From NCBI GenBank assembly GCA_934661005.1, contig CAKUIK010000030.1, positions 1 through 26,813 of the forward strand: a stretch of 26,813 nucleotides of DNA. The letters run 5' to 3'. Both the position numbers and the translations under genes were made by a program. The notes beneath the pieces are model-generated. The model did no database searches. It was not told the DNA's origin and worked only from the letters and a program-made list of their open reading frames with translations. This document shows, in pieces, positions 14,441 through 22,612 of this stretch. Positions within the stretch are counted from its first letter, which is position 1; each line of letters opens with the position of its first letter. This DNA comes from an uncultured Slackia sp. GTDB lineage: Bacteria; Actinomycetota; Coriobacteriia; Coriobacteriales; Eggerthellaceae.

Positions 14441-14725
14441 TTGAATAAGAAAGCCAAGTACCGCAAATGTGTTTTTCGAGGAGCTTTAGAAGTTGATCGA
14501 CCTGGCATTTAAGAATGTACTCGAGTTGATGGAGGCACTCAATCGTCGTTACGGCATTTATCAGTTGAACGGCAGTTTGGCCGGACGCAGCGAGTGCTAT
14601 GCGGTTAACTCTGCCGACCGATCGTGGTTCGGTCGGCAAACGATGAGGCGGCCTTCTTTAGGCTCGCTGGCTACTGCGATGAGTTGTTCAGGTGGGACGA
14701 CCATGTCATAAACCGATTATTTTAA
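14441..14725 (+). pseudogene. Decayed YafQ-like toxin gene
   Basis: Reading through frame changes gives pieces parallel to the intact toxin at 22885-23184: a KKAKYRK block, then LIDLAFKNVLELMEALNRRY and LNGSLAGRSECYAVNS, then after a shift near 14630 SANDEAAFF and AGYCDELFRWDD. Order and spacing match the intact protein, but the N-terminus and the antitoxin gene are gone and two catalytic histidines are lost (H-R-L-S-G reads Y-Q-L-N-G; G-G-H reads G-Y-C). It is therefore inactive. Confidence 0.75.
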
Positions 14726-14820
14726 TGATAAGCGAGGGCGTCCTTACTGCCCTTACGTTGCTTTGTCTTCGGGATGGACGATTCTCTCATGCGGAGTGTT
14801 TTATATTCAAGGAGTAAAAG

Positions 14821-15624
14821 ATGAATCAGGAAATCGCTGAAAGTGCAGCTTCTGTGCTTGGAAAAGCCTACGACGATCTCATTCATCCTTCGGCGAAATC
14901 GATTGGCAATACGGTCAGCCTGGTTCCGAGAACGATTGGGGTGTGGTTTCGTGGATGGGAGCGCTGGGTTGTGAACGGCGAGGAGAGCGTGAGGCTCACC
15001 ATCGCCGCTGTCGGCGAGCGCGCTGTTGAGATACCCGAGAATCACCTCATGGAGCCGCCTGCCCACGTTGCCGTGCCTGCTATCCAACAGCTTGCTTATT
15101 GCTATGACAGCGCTGAACTGCGTGAAATGTATGCTAACTTGCTTCTTTCTTCTATGGACGACAGGACTGCCGAGTTCGTCCACCCGAGTTTCGTCCAAAT
15201 ACTGAAGGAGATTAGCCCCGATGAGGCGAAGCTGCTTGGTACATTCGCTGTTGACGAATTCAGCGACCGCGCTACCGTTCCGATGATTGACCTTCGCTCC
15301 GTCCCCTCCGATTCGCTCGTACCCAGCAAGTGGGCTTCGATTGTCGAAGGCTACAACGAATGTTGCGTAGGCGTTTGTGAGCATCCGGAGCGGTCGCTTG
15401 TCTATCTTGGGAATCTCGAGCGACTTGGCATTCTCGAGAGCCGAGAGAGCTATGTAGAAAACGACAAGGATACATTTGAGAAGTATGAGTCAAGTGAGAC
15501 AATCTGCCGCGCGAAGGAAGAGGCTACCCTTGGTGATAATATGCGCTTCGATTATCGGCGATGGAGCTATCAGGTAACCGATTTCGGTGCGAATTTCATC
15601 AAGACTTGCGTTTCGGAGGGATAG
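14821..15624 (+). CDS. Abi-alpha (DUF4393) family protein
   Basis: A 267-residue soluble protein. The central block PAIQQLAYCYDSAELREMYANLLLSSMD followed by FVHPSFVQILKEISPDEAKLL is the hallmark of the DUF4393/Abi-alpha family: vHPSF, then L-S-P-D-E-A. The early part (LIHPSAKSIGNTVSLVPRTI) also matches that family. Members are annotated as abortive-infection-type proteins, but the mechanism is unknown. ATG at 14821 has AAGGAG 6 bases upstream. It stands alone between mobile-element remnants, with no partner gene on the same strand, which fits a mobile single-gene defence cassette. Confidence 0.8.
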   Translation: MNQEIAESAASVLGKAYDDLIHPSAKSIGNTVSLVPRTIGVWFRGWERWVVNGEESVRLTIAAVGERAVEIPENHLMEPPAHVAVPAIQQLAYCYDSAELREMYANLLLSSMDDRTAEFVHPSFVQILKEISPDEAKLLGTFAVDEFSDRATVPMIDLRSVPSDSLVPSKWASIVEGYNECCVGVCEHPERSLVYLGNLERLGILESRESYVENDKDTFEKYESSETICRAKEEATLGDNMRFDYRRWSYQVTDFGANFIKTCVSEG

Positions 15625-16131
15625 CCTTATTTTCGTCCGACGTCGATCATTGCGAACTTTACTGTAGAGCACAGCAGCGCTCCGCGATTCTTTGGAATAC
15701 CTTTAACCTTTACTTTGATTCGCGACTTTAGCAGTCTTGGAGGCTTCTTGCGTGGTGTCCCTTGAATCTTTCCAACGCATTGGCCATCGGCGAGTGGTGC
15801 TCGCTGAGCAAGGCGAACAAGCCGAGGCTAGCGTGATAATGGTGAATAGGAAATCCCTGAACTTTTCTCAAGGCGAATGGGAAAAGTCCGGGAGTTCTCC
15901 CATTGCTACGCGGTTGCTTTTACACCCATCGGGCTCTTCCGCCGCCGCGACTGGTTGGGCGCGACGATGCCCGAACTCTGTCGCATGTTCGACGCCTATC
16001 TGAGGTACTACAACGAGGAGCGACCGAAGGAGAGGCTGGACCGAATAAGCCCGATGCAGTACCACGGGAGCCTAGGGCTGGCGGTGTAGCCGATCCAAGG
16101 AAATGCTCAGGCCCCCTTACCTCGTCAGCAG
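15625..16131. other. Gene-poor stretch with IS3 remnant
   Basis: About 500 bases between the Abi-alpha gene and the protease gene. Apart from the transposase tail at 15937-16089 I see no convincing gene, RNA or terminator. Confidence 0.5.
15937..16089 (+). pseudogene. IS3-family (IS150-like) transposase C-terminal remnant
   Basis: The frame encodes RDWLGATMPELCRMFDAYLR followed by YYNEERPKERLDRISPMQY and a stop. This is the end of the rve integrase domain of IS3/IS150 OrfB (Y-N-x-x-R-x-K-x-x-L-x-x-x-S-P-x-x-Y). The catalytic DDE part is absent, apart from the last helix region. Confidence 0.75.
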
Positions 16132-18372
16132 CTACTCGAATTCCACCTCAACCTGGCTGTACTCGTAGATCTTAAGCTCGTTATCAATTTCGACCCGTTC
16201 GACTATCCAACCAATTGCAGAACACTGCCGTATGAATGCGTCAATTCGGTTCTCGCCTTTTAGATTGTGGATGGTGACCACTACGCCAAAACGTTGTGGA
16301 TCGTGGGAACCTTTTTGATATCGCGATGACTTGCGAATCATTATGCCCCACATTGGGTTGGCGTACACTTTTTTAGGTTTGCTGCGGCTGGTTAGCGGTT
16401 CTGCAATGTGCTTAACGTTGTCCCACTTCCGTAGTTTTTTTCGGGCTTTCTCTTCATCGGTTGTGCAGTCTTCCTCGCCCTGATTGTTGGGTAGCAGGGA
16501 CTTGATTCGTCCATCATTTCCAATGCGGCCAAAATGCAAGTCGAGCTCAGTATCCGTATAGTCAACGCCTTGGTTTCTGTTGCATTTAGGGAAGTAGCAT
16601 AGAGTCGCCCTTGCTACTGATGGGTAGGATGCACCTGAAACAGGGATGGGAATATTGAAATTGTAGTTCTCGCGTTCGGTTGCTACACCACTCAGCATAA
16701 ATCGAATCTCATCGTTGCTGGTTTCGAGAATCTGTTCAATTTTGACTGGAACGATGCCATATCCAAGTCGATCCATGTCCTCGGGGGTTGTCCATGCGCA
16801 CGCTGCATCAATTAGTAGAGCCTTTGCAAGCTCGCAGCTCAGGTGCATCTTATAAATAAGGTAGGCAGCTTTTCTTGCAATTAACGGGGCTGCAAAAGAT
16901 GTGCCAACGGCTGGATAGGCTCCTGTTCCGCAGCAGGCGATGATGGGATCGTTGCTTTCTCCTCCATAATACGCGAGGTCTGGTTTATGATGAAAACTCA
17001 AGACTGGGCCTCTGCGCGTGTAAGAGGCCGGCTTGTTGTTCCTATTGACGGCATTAACCACGAGGGCATTAATGGAGTCCGCTGGGGAGCCAAGATATGT
17101 GGGCTCCCCGTTTTCCTGGTTGGTGCCGGCGACAACGAAGAGGACGTCGTATTTCTGCTGCAGTTTGTCTAGCAGGGCCGCTTCGGGCGATATAGAGTTT
17201 CGAGGCACCTCTTCCATCGAACCCAGTGAGATGTTCCAAACTTTAATGTCTTGGTTCTCGGCAACGATGCGCTCAATGTGTTTCATTACCGCAAACGAGC
17301 TGAACTTGCCTGCGGTTGCAACTCCAAAATGTCGAACCCTAAAGTGGCCACAATGGTCGTCTAGGGATGGGTTTTGTGCCTGGACGTCAACGATCAACGA
17401 GCTTACGCATGTACCGTGCCGATAGTCGCTTGAAGTGGGATGTATGTCTTTGGGTAAGCAGCTTTTGTAGTCCACCCAGTTGCTAAAATACGGCGGGTAT
17501 TTCTCCTCAAAAGGAGTGTCGATCACGCCGACGATGGGCTCGTCGGTGGGGTATTCGGGAAGGCTGCTGATGGCGGGGGAGGCTGGACCTTCGTCATTCA
17601 TGGGGGCGAAGCTGGACAGGTCGATAACCGACATGGCCACAAGGTAAGGGGCGCTCTCGAGCAGAGTGCGATATTCTGTCTCGGTCAGAAGCGCGCTGTT
17701 TTCTAAGATGTTTGCAGGAGATACATCAATGTGCAACTCCTCAAATAGGTCTTGCGGCTCTCTTTCCGTTTTAAAGAGCGTTACGATTGAACTCTTGTCC
17801 TTAGCCGCCGGCGGTTTTTCTATCCTAAATTCGTTGACGTAATAACAGTCGCGAATGAGCTGCGCAAAGCCAGATCGAGTCAGTGTGCCAGAAACGGCTG
17901 TATTCCATTTCTGCTTGAGCTCGTCATTTTTAACCAGTTCGACCATCTTATCTGCGTTCATCAGGCCATCAAAATAATCGACTACGATTCGCTCGCACTC
18001 GCGCAGTTCGTCGATGGTGGACAGGATGGTTGTTTCGGGTACGTAGTGGGTCATCAAGTGCCTTGGGCGATTTCCATTAAAATCGAGATAACGGGCGCCA
18101 CGAATAGACAATTCGGGCTCTTGATCTTTTCCGCCATTCAACATCTCCCCAATTCGATTGCTCTTGGCTACTATCTGGCGGTATTCAACGGAGACCAAAA
18201 TATCTTTGATTATGGCATCTTTGGGCCATTTTCTCAGAACGGTTTCGAGACTCTTGCGGATGTGCATTATTTTCACTGATGTGACCGTGCCCTTGGCGGG
18301 GAGTGTCGCAGAACCAGGTCGCGAGCCTCTTGCCGTTTGAAAGTCGCCGGTGAGTCTGATTAAACTGTTCAT
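16132..18372 (-). CDS. Subtilisin-like (S8) serine protease, IetS-like
   Basis: A 746-residue protein whose middle (about 275-515) is a full S8 protease domain. Catalytic residues are visible: Asp285 (VGVIDTP), His319 (YRHGTCVSSLI), oxyanion Asn418 (VVAGTNQE) and Ser492 (VGTSFAAP). There is no signal peptide, so it acts in the cytoplasm. The 270-residue N-terminal region and the 230-residue C-terminal region have no motif I know. AAAGGAG precedes ATG at 18370-18372, and only 3 bases separate it from the ATPase stop, so the genes are coupled. A cytoplasmic S8 protease with an AAA+ ATPase is the composition of IetAS, a known toxin-antitoxin-like and anti-phage system. Orthology rests on architecture only. 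Confidence 0.85.
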   Translation of the reverse strand: MNSLIRLTGDFQTARGSRPGSATLPAKGTVTSVKIMHIRKSLETVLRKWPKDAIIKDILVSVEYRQIVAKSNRIGEMLNGGKDQEPELSIRGARYLDFNGNRPRHLMTHYVPETTILSTIDELRECERIVVDYFDGLMNADKMVELVKNDELKQKWNTAVSGTLTRSGFAQLIRDCYYVNEFRIEKPPAAKDKSSIVTLFKTEREPQDLFEELHIDVSPANILENSALLTETEYRTLLESAPYLVAMSVIDLSSFAPMNDEGPASPAISSLPEYPTDEPIVGVIDTPFEEKYPPYFSNWVDYKSCLPKDIHPTSSDYRHGTCVSSLIVDVQAQNPSLDDHCGHFRVRHFGVATAGKFSSFAVMKHIERIVAENQDIKVWNISLGSMEEVPRNSISPEAALLDKLQQKYDVLFVVAGTNQENGEPTYLGSPADSINALVVNAVNRNNKPASYTRRGPVLSFHHKPDLAYYGGESNDPIIACCGTGAYPAVGTSFAAPLIARKAAYLIYKMHLSCELAKALLIDAACAWTTPEDMDRLGYGIVPVKIEQILETSNDEIRFMLSGVATERENYNFNIPIPVSGASYPSVARATLCYFPKCNRNQGVDYTDTELDLHFGRIGNDGRIKSLLPNNQGEEDCTTDEEKARKKLRKWDNVKHIAEPLTSRSKPKKVYANPMWGIMIRKSSRYQKGSHDPQRFGVVVTIHNLKGENRIDAFIRQCSAIGWIVERVEIDNELKIYEYSQVEVEFE

Positions 18373-18375
18373 GAG

Positions 18376-19407
18376 CTACTCCTTTAGGGTTCGCGCAATC
18401 GTGCTTCGGGAAACACCTGTCAAGACTTCCATTTCTCTTAAAGTGAAACCTTGGGATTTGAGCAGGTCGAGTGATTCGGGCTCATATCCATGAAGACGCT
18501 GGTAAAGCTTGCGGAGATAGTCGTTTGGGTTAAGGGGGTCACTAAACGCGACAGAAGTCTTAATGAGGTTTTTGAGCGTGCCGGGCCAGGGCAGATTCGG
18601 ACAACTCTGCAGTACCTTTTTTAGGGTTCGAGAGTCGTTTTTGATTGTCTGATTGTTTTTGGTCAGGTTCTTTGCAATTGATTCGCCGATTTCGACAAGG
18701 TCGTTATGGGTGTATCTATTAAAGTTGACCTGCACATCGAACCGTCTGGCGAGCGCCGGGTCTAATTTGTCATAAAGGTTTGTTGTCGCAATGATGGCGG
18801 AACGTGTATCCAACTTGTCGAACTCCTTTAGGAGTGCGCTTGTGGCCCGTCCCATCTCTCGGACGTCGTTTTGGTTGATTCTGTCTAGGGCTATGGCGTC
18901 AATTTCGTCGAACAAGACAATGGCGCCGTCGCCCACGTCATGAATCTCTTGAAAGACCTTTGCGATATTTTTGGCTGTTTCCCCAAGCTTGCTATCGATG
19001 ATTTGGTTGAAATCGACGGCATATAGCTGGTAGCCAAGTATTCGGGCTATTTGTTTCGTTGCTTCGGTTTTGCCGGTTCCCGACGCGCCGTAAAAGAGGA
19101 CAGTATTAATGCCTGCATCTTTAGAGAGCGCGTTGAGAAGCCCTTGGATATCGTTCGCGATGGCTTGGGGAAGAGGCAACGAGGAATTGCTGCTGATTAC
19201 TTTTTCTAGGAAGTCGTATTCCTGCTCGGTAACTTCTTGCGGTACGAAGGTGCGCGTTCTGGCAACGAGGGCCATGATGTAGCTCGCAAGCTCGGGCTGT
19301 CCGGATGCCTCGAAATCTTTCGCGATGACAGTGGCTGCGTTGTTGAAGGCGATATCGTCGTGTTCCGAATGCGCTCGAATTAAGTCGATGATGTCTGATC
19401 TCTTCAT
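18376..19407 (-). CDS. AAA+ ATPase, IetA-like, with C-terminal helix-turn-helix
   Basis: A 343-residue AAA+ protein. Walker A is GASGTGKT (107-114), Walker B IVLFDEID (163-170), sensor 1 ends in Asn210 (IIATTN), and ALARRFD (218-224) carries the likely arginine finger. All are intact. The last 26 residues (TLREMEVLTGVSRSTIARTL) read as a helix-turn-helix of the resolvase/Hin-tail kind. ATG at 19405-19407 follows AGAGAGGAGAG; the longer open frame upstream would run through the promoter and is rejected. It is the first gene of the operon with the S8 protease, which it probably controls or feeds. The helix-turn-helix and phased repeats in its own promoter suggest autoregulation. Confidence 0.85.
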   Translation of the reverse strand: MKRSDIIDLIRAHSEHDDIAFNNAATVIAKDFEASGQPELASYIMALVARTRTFVPQEVTEQEYDFLEKVISSNSSLPLPQAIANDIQGLLNALSKDAGINTVLFYGASGTGKTEATKQIARILGYQLYAVDFNQIIDSKLGETAKNIAKVFQEIHDVGDGAIVLFDEIDAIALDRINQNDVREMGRATSALLKEFDKLDTRSAIIATTNLYDKLDPALARRFDVQVNFNRYTHNDLVEIGESIAKNLTKNNQTIKNDSRTLKKVLQSCPNLPWPGTLKNLIKTSVAFSDPLNPNDYLRKLYQRLHGYEPESLDLLKSQGFTLREMEVLTGVSRSTIARTLKE

Positions 19408-19429
19408 ATGCTCTCCTCTCTTTGTCGTT

Positions 19430-19458
19430 ATTGTATGAGACATAATGAGACAAAGCAA
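19430..19458 (-). promoter_or_regulatory. Promoter of the IetAS-like operon with 10-bp phased repeats
   Basis: On the minus strand, TTGCTT (19458-19453) and TACAAT (19435-19430) are spaced by exactly 17 bases. On the plus strand the spacer holds ATGAGACA twice, at 19435-19442 and 19445-19452, one helical turn apart. A protein bound there would cover the promoter. The start codon is 23 bases from the -10 box. Confidence 0.7.
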
Positions 19459-19526
19459 GGAGTTTTGAACTAAATTGCGACAAACCTGTGCTACGATATT
19501 CACGACGCAAGATTGGAGGTGAGATT

Positions 19527-19655
19527 ATGGCCACCCATCATGGAGGTAAGGTTGGTGCTGCTGCCAAGACGCTTGCAAGCTCCTCGACGAGCAAGGCCGC
19601 GAAGACTGCGGCTGCGAAGACGCTGGTTAAGCACCAGATTGCCAAGCATCGTTAG
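19527..19655 (+). CDS. Micro-ORF 1: 42-residue basic Ala/Lys-rich peptide
   Basis: Encodes MATHHGGKVGAAAKTLASSS and on to IAKHR: 42 residues, seven Lys, one Arg, four His, no acidic residue, and an A-A-K-T-L-x-S / A-A-A-K-T-L internal repetition. GGAGGTGA, eight bases complementary to the 16S rRNA tail, lies 4 bases before the ATG, so translation is very likely. It is divergent from the IetAS-like operon; its start is 120 bases from the ATPase start. A weak extended -10 (TGCTACGAT, to 19497) is upstream. I know of small Lys-rich bacterial proteins with a similar look but cannot name a family. Nucleic-acid binding, antitoxin, protease substrate or antimicrobial peptide are all open. Confidence 0.7.
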   Translation: MATHHGGKVGAAAKTLASSSTSKAAKTAAAKTLVKHQIAKHR

Positions 19656-19696
19656 TCTGAGAGCGAAGCGGGATGAACCTTAGGGAGGTGATATAT

Positions 19697-19807
19697 ATGG
19701 TTTCGAAGACGATTCGCGTAAAGATTCCGAAGTGCCGAATTAGCTCAACGGGTGCGGTCGGAAAAATCGGAACGACCGCGAAGATCGTAAAGGTAAAGAT
19801 TCGCTAG
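19697..19807 (+). CDS. Micro-ORF 2: 36-residue basic peptide
   Basis: Encodes MVSKTIRVKIPKCRISSTGA and on to VKVKIR: 36 residues, ten Lys/Arg, one Cys, no acidic residue. Alternating hydrophobic and basic residues at both ends (T-I-R-V-K-I and K-I-V-K-V-K-I-R) suggest two amphipathic beta strands around a Gly/Thr turn. GGAGGTGA lies 5 bases before the ATG, the same strong site as in micro-ORF 1, which ends 41 bases upstream. The stop codon lies inside a hairpin, so the pair looks like a complete small operon. No known family is recognised. The adjacency to an ATPase/protease pair is suggestive only. Confidence 0.7.
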   Translation: MVSKTIRVKIPKCRISSTGAVGKIGTTAKIVKVKIR

Positions 19808-19833
19808 GCTTTAGCGGCAACTAAAGCCTAGCG
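19802..19833 (+). terminator. Hairpin ending the micro-ORF operon
   Basis: CGCTAGGCTTTAG and CTAAAGCCTAGCG pair perfectly (13 bp) around a CGGCAA loop. The stop codon of micro-ORF 2 lies within the left arm. No T-run follows, so it may act as terminator or as a 3' stabiliser. Confidence 0.65.
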
Positions 19834-20154
19834 CAATGTTGACTTAGCGGGCCAACTTCCACCATTTTATGAGGGTCCTCGGCGAGATTCAAGTGTTGGG
19901 GACCCCAATTATGCTCAGCGCCGATGTGCACGCACGGCGTAAATCGTGGTGCCGCTGCTGCGTAAGCGATATGCTCGCAACGACCATCTGGCCATGTCTG
20001 CATTTGTGCTCGCAAGGCAAGGCGCAAGGCTTGCGGCCTTAACGGGCTCACTTGGTCGATGGCGCAGAGAAATGCCGCCACCCTCAGTTGGTATATTTAT
20101 GGACTTTTTGCAATCGGTTTTGGTAACTGAAACAAATTGGAAAGAGGCGGAAAC
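19834..20154. other. Intergenic stretch, no gene seen
   Basis: About 320 bases between the micro-ORF hairpin and the zinc-ribbon gene. Short minus-strand frames here lack ribosome sites and recognisable motifs. A promoter for the next gene probably lies in the A/T-rich part near 20085-20135. Confidence 0.4.
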
Positions 20155-20742
20155 ATGTCGTGGGAAGAAATGAGCAGCAAACAAGTCGGCCCTTGTCCAT
20201 GCGGAAATGGCCATATTGTATGTGCTGTTAGGATGGACGATTGGAACAGAAGTGAGGTTGGCTATCGTCTCGAATGCGGTACTTGTTCAAAAAAATATCA
20301 AGTAGTACACGAGGTTACGGGGCGTTGCCATCCAGGGCACGAGCGGGAGGCGGCTTATCTTATACCCACCAACTACCCGCTCTATAACGGCCCGAGTGAA
20401 GAGGCAAAATACGGTCCAAAGAAAGCACCGATGAACGATTTCGTTGCCTGGCTGATTGAAAACGAGACGAGATCGGCTCTTGTTGACGCAAAGGAAGATC
20501 TTGTCGCCTGCGGCAACTGCTCGCGGGTGAAGGGGATTGCGGCTCAAGTGGTAGAGAATCGTCGGAGGCTCCTTAGGTCGGCGAGGGTGAAAGTCATTGT
20601 CAAGGAGATTGACAGTGCGCTCGAGTGCTACGACGCGTATGTTGGCAATGCCGAGCAAAGGGAGGCTTTACGTATTATTGAACAGGCGGAGAGGGCAAAG
20701 TACGAAGAGCGTCGCCACGGGGCTATGATCCCAATTGGTTAA
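20155..20742 (+). CDS. Zinc-ribbon protein of unknown function
   Basis: A 195-residue protein. The N-terminus has a zinc ribbon: CPC at residues 14-16 and CGTC at 41-44, with aromatic and basic residues between. A later CGNC (about 117-120) is followed by a helical, Arg/Glu-rich C-terminus (ENRRRLLRSARVKVIVKEID), possibly a coiled coil. ATG at 20155 has GAGGCGG 4 bases upstream; the earlier in-frame TTG is less likely. No family is recognised. It lies between the micro-ORFs and the AbiU2-like gene on the same strand, but 300-base gaps on both sides suggest its own transcript. Confidence 0.65.
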   Translation: MSWEEMSSKQVGPCPCGNGHIVCAVRMDDWNRSEVGYRLECGTCSKKYQVVHEVTGRCHPGHEREAAYLIPTNYPLYNGPSEEAKYGPKKAPMNDFVAWLIENETRSALVDAKEDLVACGNCSRVKGIAAQVVENRRRLLRSARVKVIVKEIDSALECYDAYVGNAEQREALRIIEQAERAKYEERRHGAMIPIG

Positions 20743-21056
20743 CCGTTGGCTTTATGGCAAAGTCAGAGCAGTCAATTGCGCCGACGGCTCTGGCATGCAT
20801 GCGTGAATGTTTCGGGTCTGGTTAAACCTTGGGTTGCGTTAAATTGCGGCACGGTGTTTCGAGGTGGATTGAATGCTTGCGAATGGGATGTGCTGCATAT
20901 CGTGCGCTGATTTCGGTTTGCGACGCCCTTGGGCGTCGTTAAGCAGGTCGTGTTCTCGCGGGTATTTGAAATGGTTTGCGGGAAGTGCGGGCTTCGCTAG
21001 CGTGATGGCCGTGCGGTAGATTCGCGTCATGTTGAATTCGATGGGAAGGAGGGGCT
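20743..21056. other. Intergenic stretch with small hairpin
   Basis: About 310 bases with no gene. CGACGCCC-TT-GGGCGTCG at 20921-20938 can fold into a tight hairpin and may end the zinc-ribbon transcript. Nothing else stands out before AAGGAGG at the AbiU2-like gene. Confidence 0.45.
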
Positions 21057-21911
21057 TTGGCCGCGATTATTGATGGCAAGGACCTTCGCTTCGGTCTTCG
21101 TTCTGATGTTGCGGAGAAGGTGGAGAAATCTGGCCTTCTCAATCTTGTCGAGCGCTGCGATTTTCTGTACCAGCAGGCTTTTTACGCCAATGCCGAGCTG
21201 GCTATCCTCTTCGATTTGAAGAAGTTGCCCGGGGAGTATGAACGTGAGGTTATTTGCGCGCCTTGCTTTTTCAACTGCGTGCGGATAGCTTTGGCCGATT
21301 CTTGCTTTATGAACTGCGCGAGGCTTTTCGATCGCGATGGCGACGTCACCATTGGAGCGTTGCTGAAGATGTGCGCTGCTGTGTCGGTCGAAATCGATGT
21401 GCGCGCATGCGACATATATGGGAAACGTCCGGGCATCGATGGTTGCAAGCCAATCAAGCACGTATTGGCCCGTGACGAGGAGAGGTTCTTTTTTCGAGAC
21501 GTTGAGCGGCAACGGCGCATCAATAAACTGTTCGGAGATAATCGCGGGGATGCTGTTTATGTACGCATGTGTGCTGTAGAACTCATCGAATTGTGGCAAA
21601 AACGCTACAAAAGTCTCAGCAAACTGACTGGTCGGTTGCGGACGCAGCGGAACAAGGTTTTCGCGCACAACGATGCTGTTTCCCTTGATTACGAGAACTT
21701 CGTCAGCAAGTTCCCGTTGACTTTTGGTGAGTTGCAGCAGCTCATCGATTTTGCGCTCGACGTGTCTATTGGGACCCTCGCCGCCGTCGCTGGCGATAAT
21801 CGGCCGCGTTTGCCGAGAAACGTCGAGGACTTGCGTGGCCTTTTGAATTGCGTGAATGCTGGTATGGAAGCCGTGGAGCAGCAAGCCGTTAGTGCTTTTC
21901 CTGCGCTATGA
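21057..21911 (+). CDS. HEPN protein, AbiU2-like
   Basis: A 284-residue, mostly helical protein. Residues 198-204 read RNKVFAH, followed by N-D, which is the R-x(4-6)-H signature of HEPN ribonucleases, in the form R-N-K-x-x-A-H-x-D seen in AbiU2-like proteins. The region before it (ELIELWQKRYKSLSKLTGRL) is the matching helix. Such proteins are linked to abortive infection by RNA cleavage. TTG at 21057 is preceded by AAGGAGGGG. It stands alone, with no MNT-type antitoxin next to it. Its last codons run up to an IS110 remnant that starts at 21906 on the other strand, so the C-terminus may have been altered by that insertion. Confidence 0.72.
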   Translation: MAAIIDGKDLRFGLRSDVAEKVEKSGLLNLVERCDFLYQQAFYANAELAILFDLKKLPGEYEREVICAPCFFNCVRIALADSCFMNCARLFDRDGDVTIGALLKMCAAVSVEIDVRACDIYGKRPGIDGCKPIKHVLARDEERFFFRDVERQRRINKLFGDNRGDAVYVRMCAVELIELWQKRYKSLSKLTGRLRTQRNKVFAHNDAVSLDYENFVSKFPLTFGELQQLIDFALDVSIGTLAAVAGDNRPRLPRNVEDLRGLLNCVNAGMEAVEQQAVSAFPAL

Positions 21912-22064
21912 CGGGCTGGGGCGGGGCTTTATCCGGGATGCGAGCTCGCCGGGCTCGTGCCCGAGCGATTTCCTCTCGACCTCGCCCGTGGCCGGCACGA
22001 AAGCGCAGGCCTTTATCGAGCGCGCGTGGACGTCGAGCCCTACGAAAGTGGTAGCATTGTTCAT
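21906..22064 (-). pseudogene. IS110-family transposase N-terminal fragment
   Basis: From ATG at 22062-22064 the frame encodes TTFVGLDVHARSIKACAFVP followed by a Gly/Glu-rich turn, the first RuvC-like strand of IS110/IS1111 transposases (catalytic Asp in G-L-D-V-H). Only about 40 residues match before the frame ends at 52 residues. GGAAGGGG upstream is a plausible ribosome site. It is a different IS110 member from the one at 14086-14259 (G-L-D-V-H-A versus G-T-D-V-G-K). Confidence 0.75.
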
Positions 22065-22554
22065 CGGAAGCCCCTTCCATGAATGCGGCGTGGCCGCTGG
22101 TGGTTTGGACACCACTATTGTCGGCCTAATCCGCGGATATGCATGCAGGAGGGGCTTCCAACTTTTTTATGTCCTGCTCATATCGTCTTTGCATAGTCGG
22201 CGACCAATTGCGCGCCTTGTTCTTCAAAACACGGATGTTCGCCTCTTTCGAGGCGTCAATCGTTTCCGGGGCTGTGTTCGCTGTGAGCTGATTATTTCGT
22301 GGCGTAAGTCCCCCCCCCCCTGTGTTGCGATTTGCGTAGCGGTGCTTGCGCCGTTTGCGTATCACCCGCTTTGCAGGCGCGTATCGTTATTTCCTTTCGG
22401 CCATGAGGCAGCATGACCCAAGCCGCTGACTGACACGCCTACCCAGCACAAAGAAAGGCTCGCATGCTGCTGGCCTTTTGGGCTGCGTGGATTGGGCGAT
22501 CAAAAGGTAGGGATTCCCATCATCGACTTTACGTCGTCTTTTGGTCAGCCTTGC
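22065..22554. other. Gene-free stretch with C11 tract
   Basis: About 490 bases upstream of the IS110 remnant and of the toxin-antitoxin promoter. Reading frames on both strands look random. It holds eleven C at 22310-22320. On the minus strand the bases before the tract (CAAATCGCAAC) also occur near the 3' end of the AlbA_2 gene, a weak hint of shared ancestry. Confidence 0.45.
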
Positions 22555-22599
22555 TTGAGGAGCTAATGTATGTGCATTATAATATATCTGCACATACGT
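22555..22599 (+). promoter_or_regulatory. Toxin-antitoxin promoter and palindromic operator
   Basis: TTGAGG (22555-22560) and TATAAT (22578-22583) are 17 bases apart. A palindrome, ATGTATGTGCA (22566-22576) and TGCACATACGT (22589-22599), has one mismatch and encloses the -10 box. This is the usual place for autorepression by a RelB/DinJ antitoxin or its complex. Confidence 0.8.
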
Positions 22600-22612
22600 C
22601 GATAGGAGTATC

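Noticed and set aside
21027..21884. 285-codon minus-strand ORF opposite the AbiU2-like gene
   Set aside because: Antisense shadow; the plus frame has the HEPN motif and an AGGAGG site.
22126..22365. 79-codon minus-strand ORF through the C11 tract
   Set aside because: Low-complexity product, no ribosome site and no known domain; kept only as a note on the tract.
21856..22416. 186-codon plus-strand ORF across the IS110 remnant
   Set aside because: It overlaps the end of the HEPN gene and the antisense of a transposase fragment, and crosses the C11 tract; composition is not coding-like.
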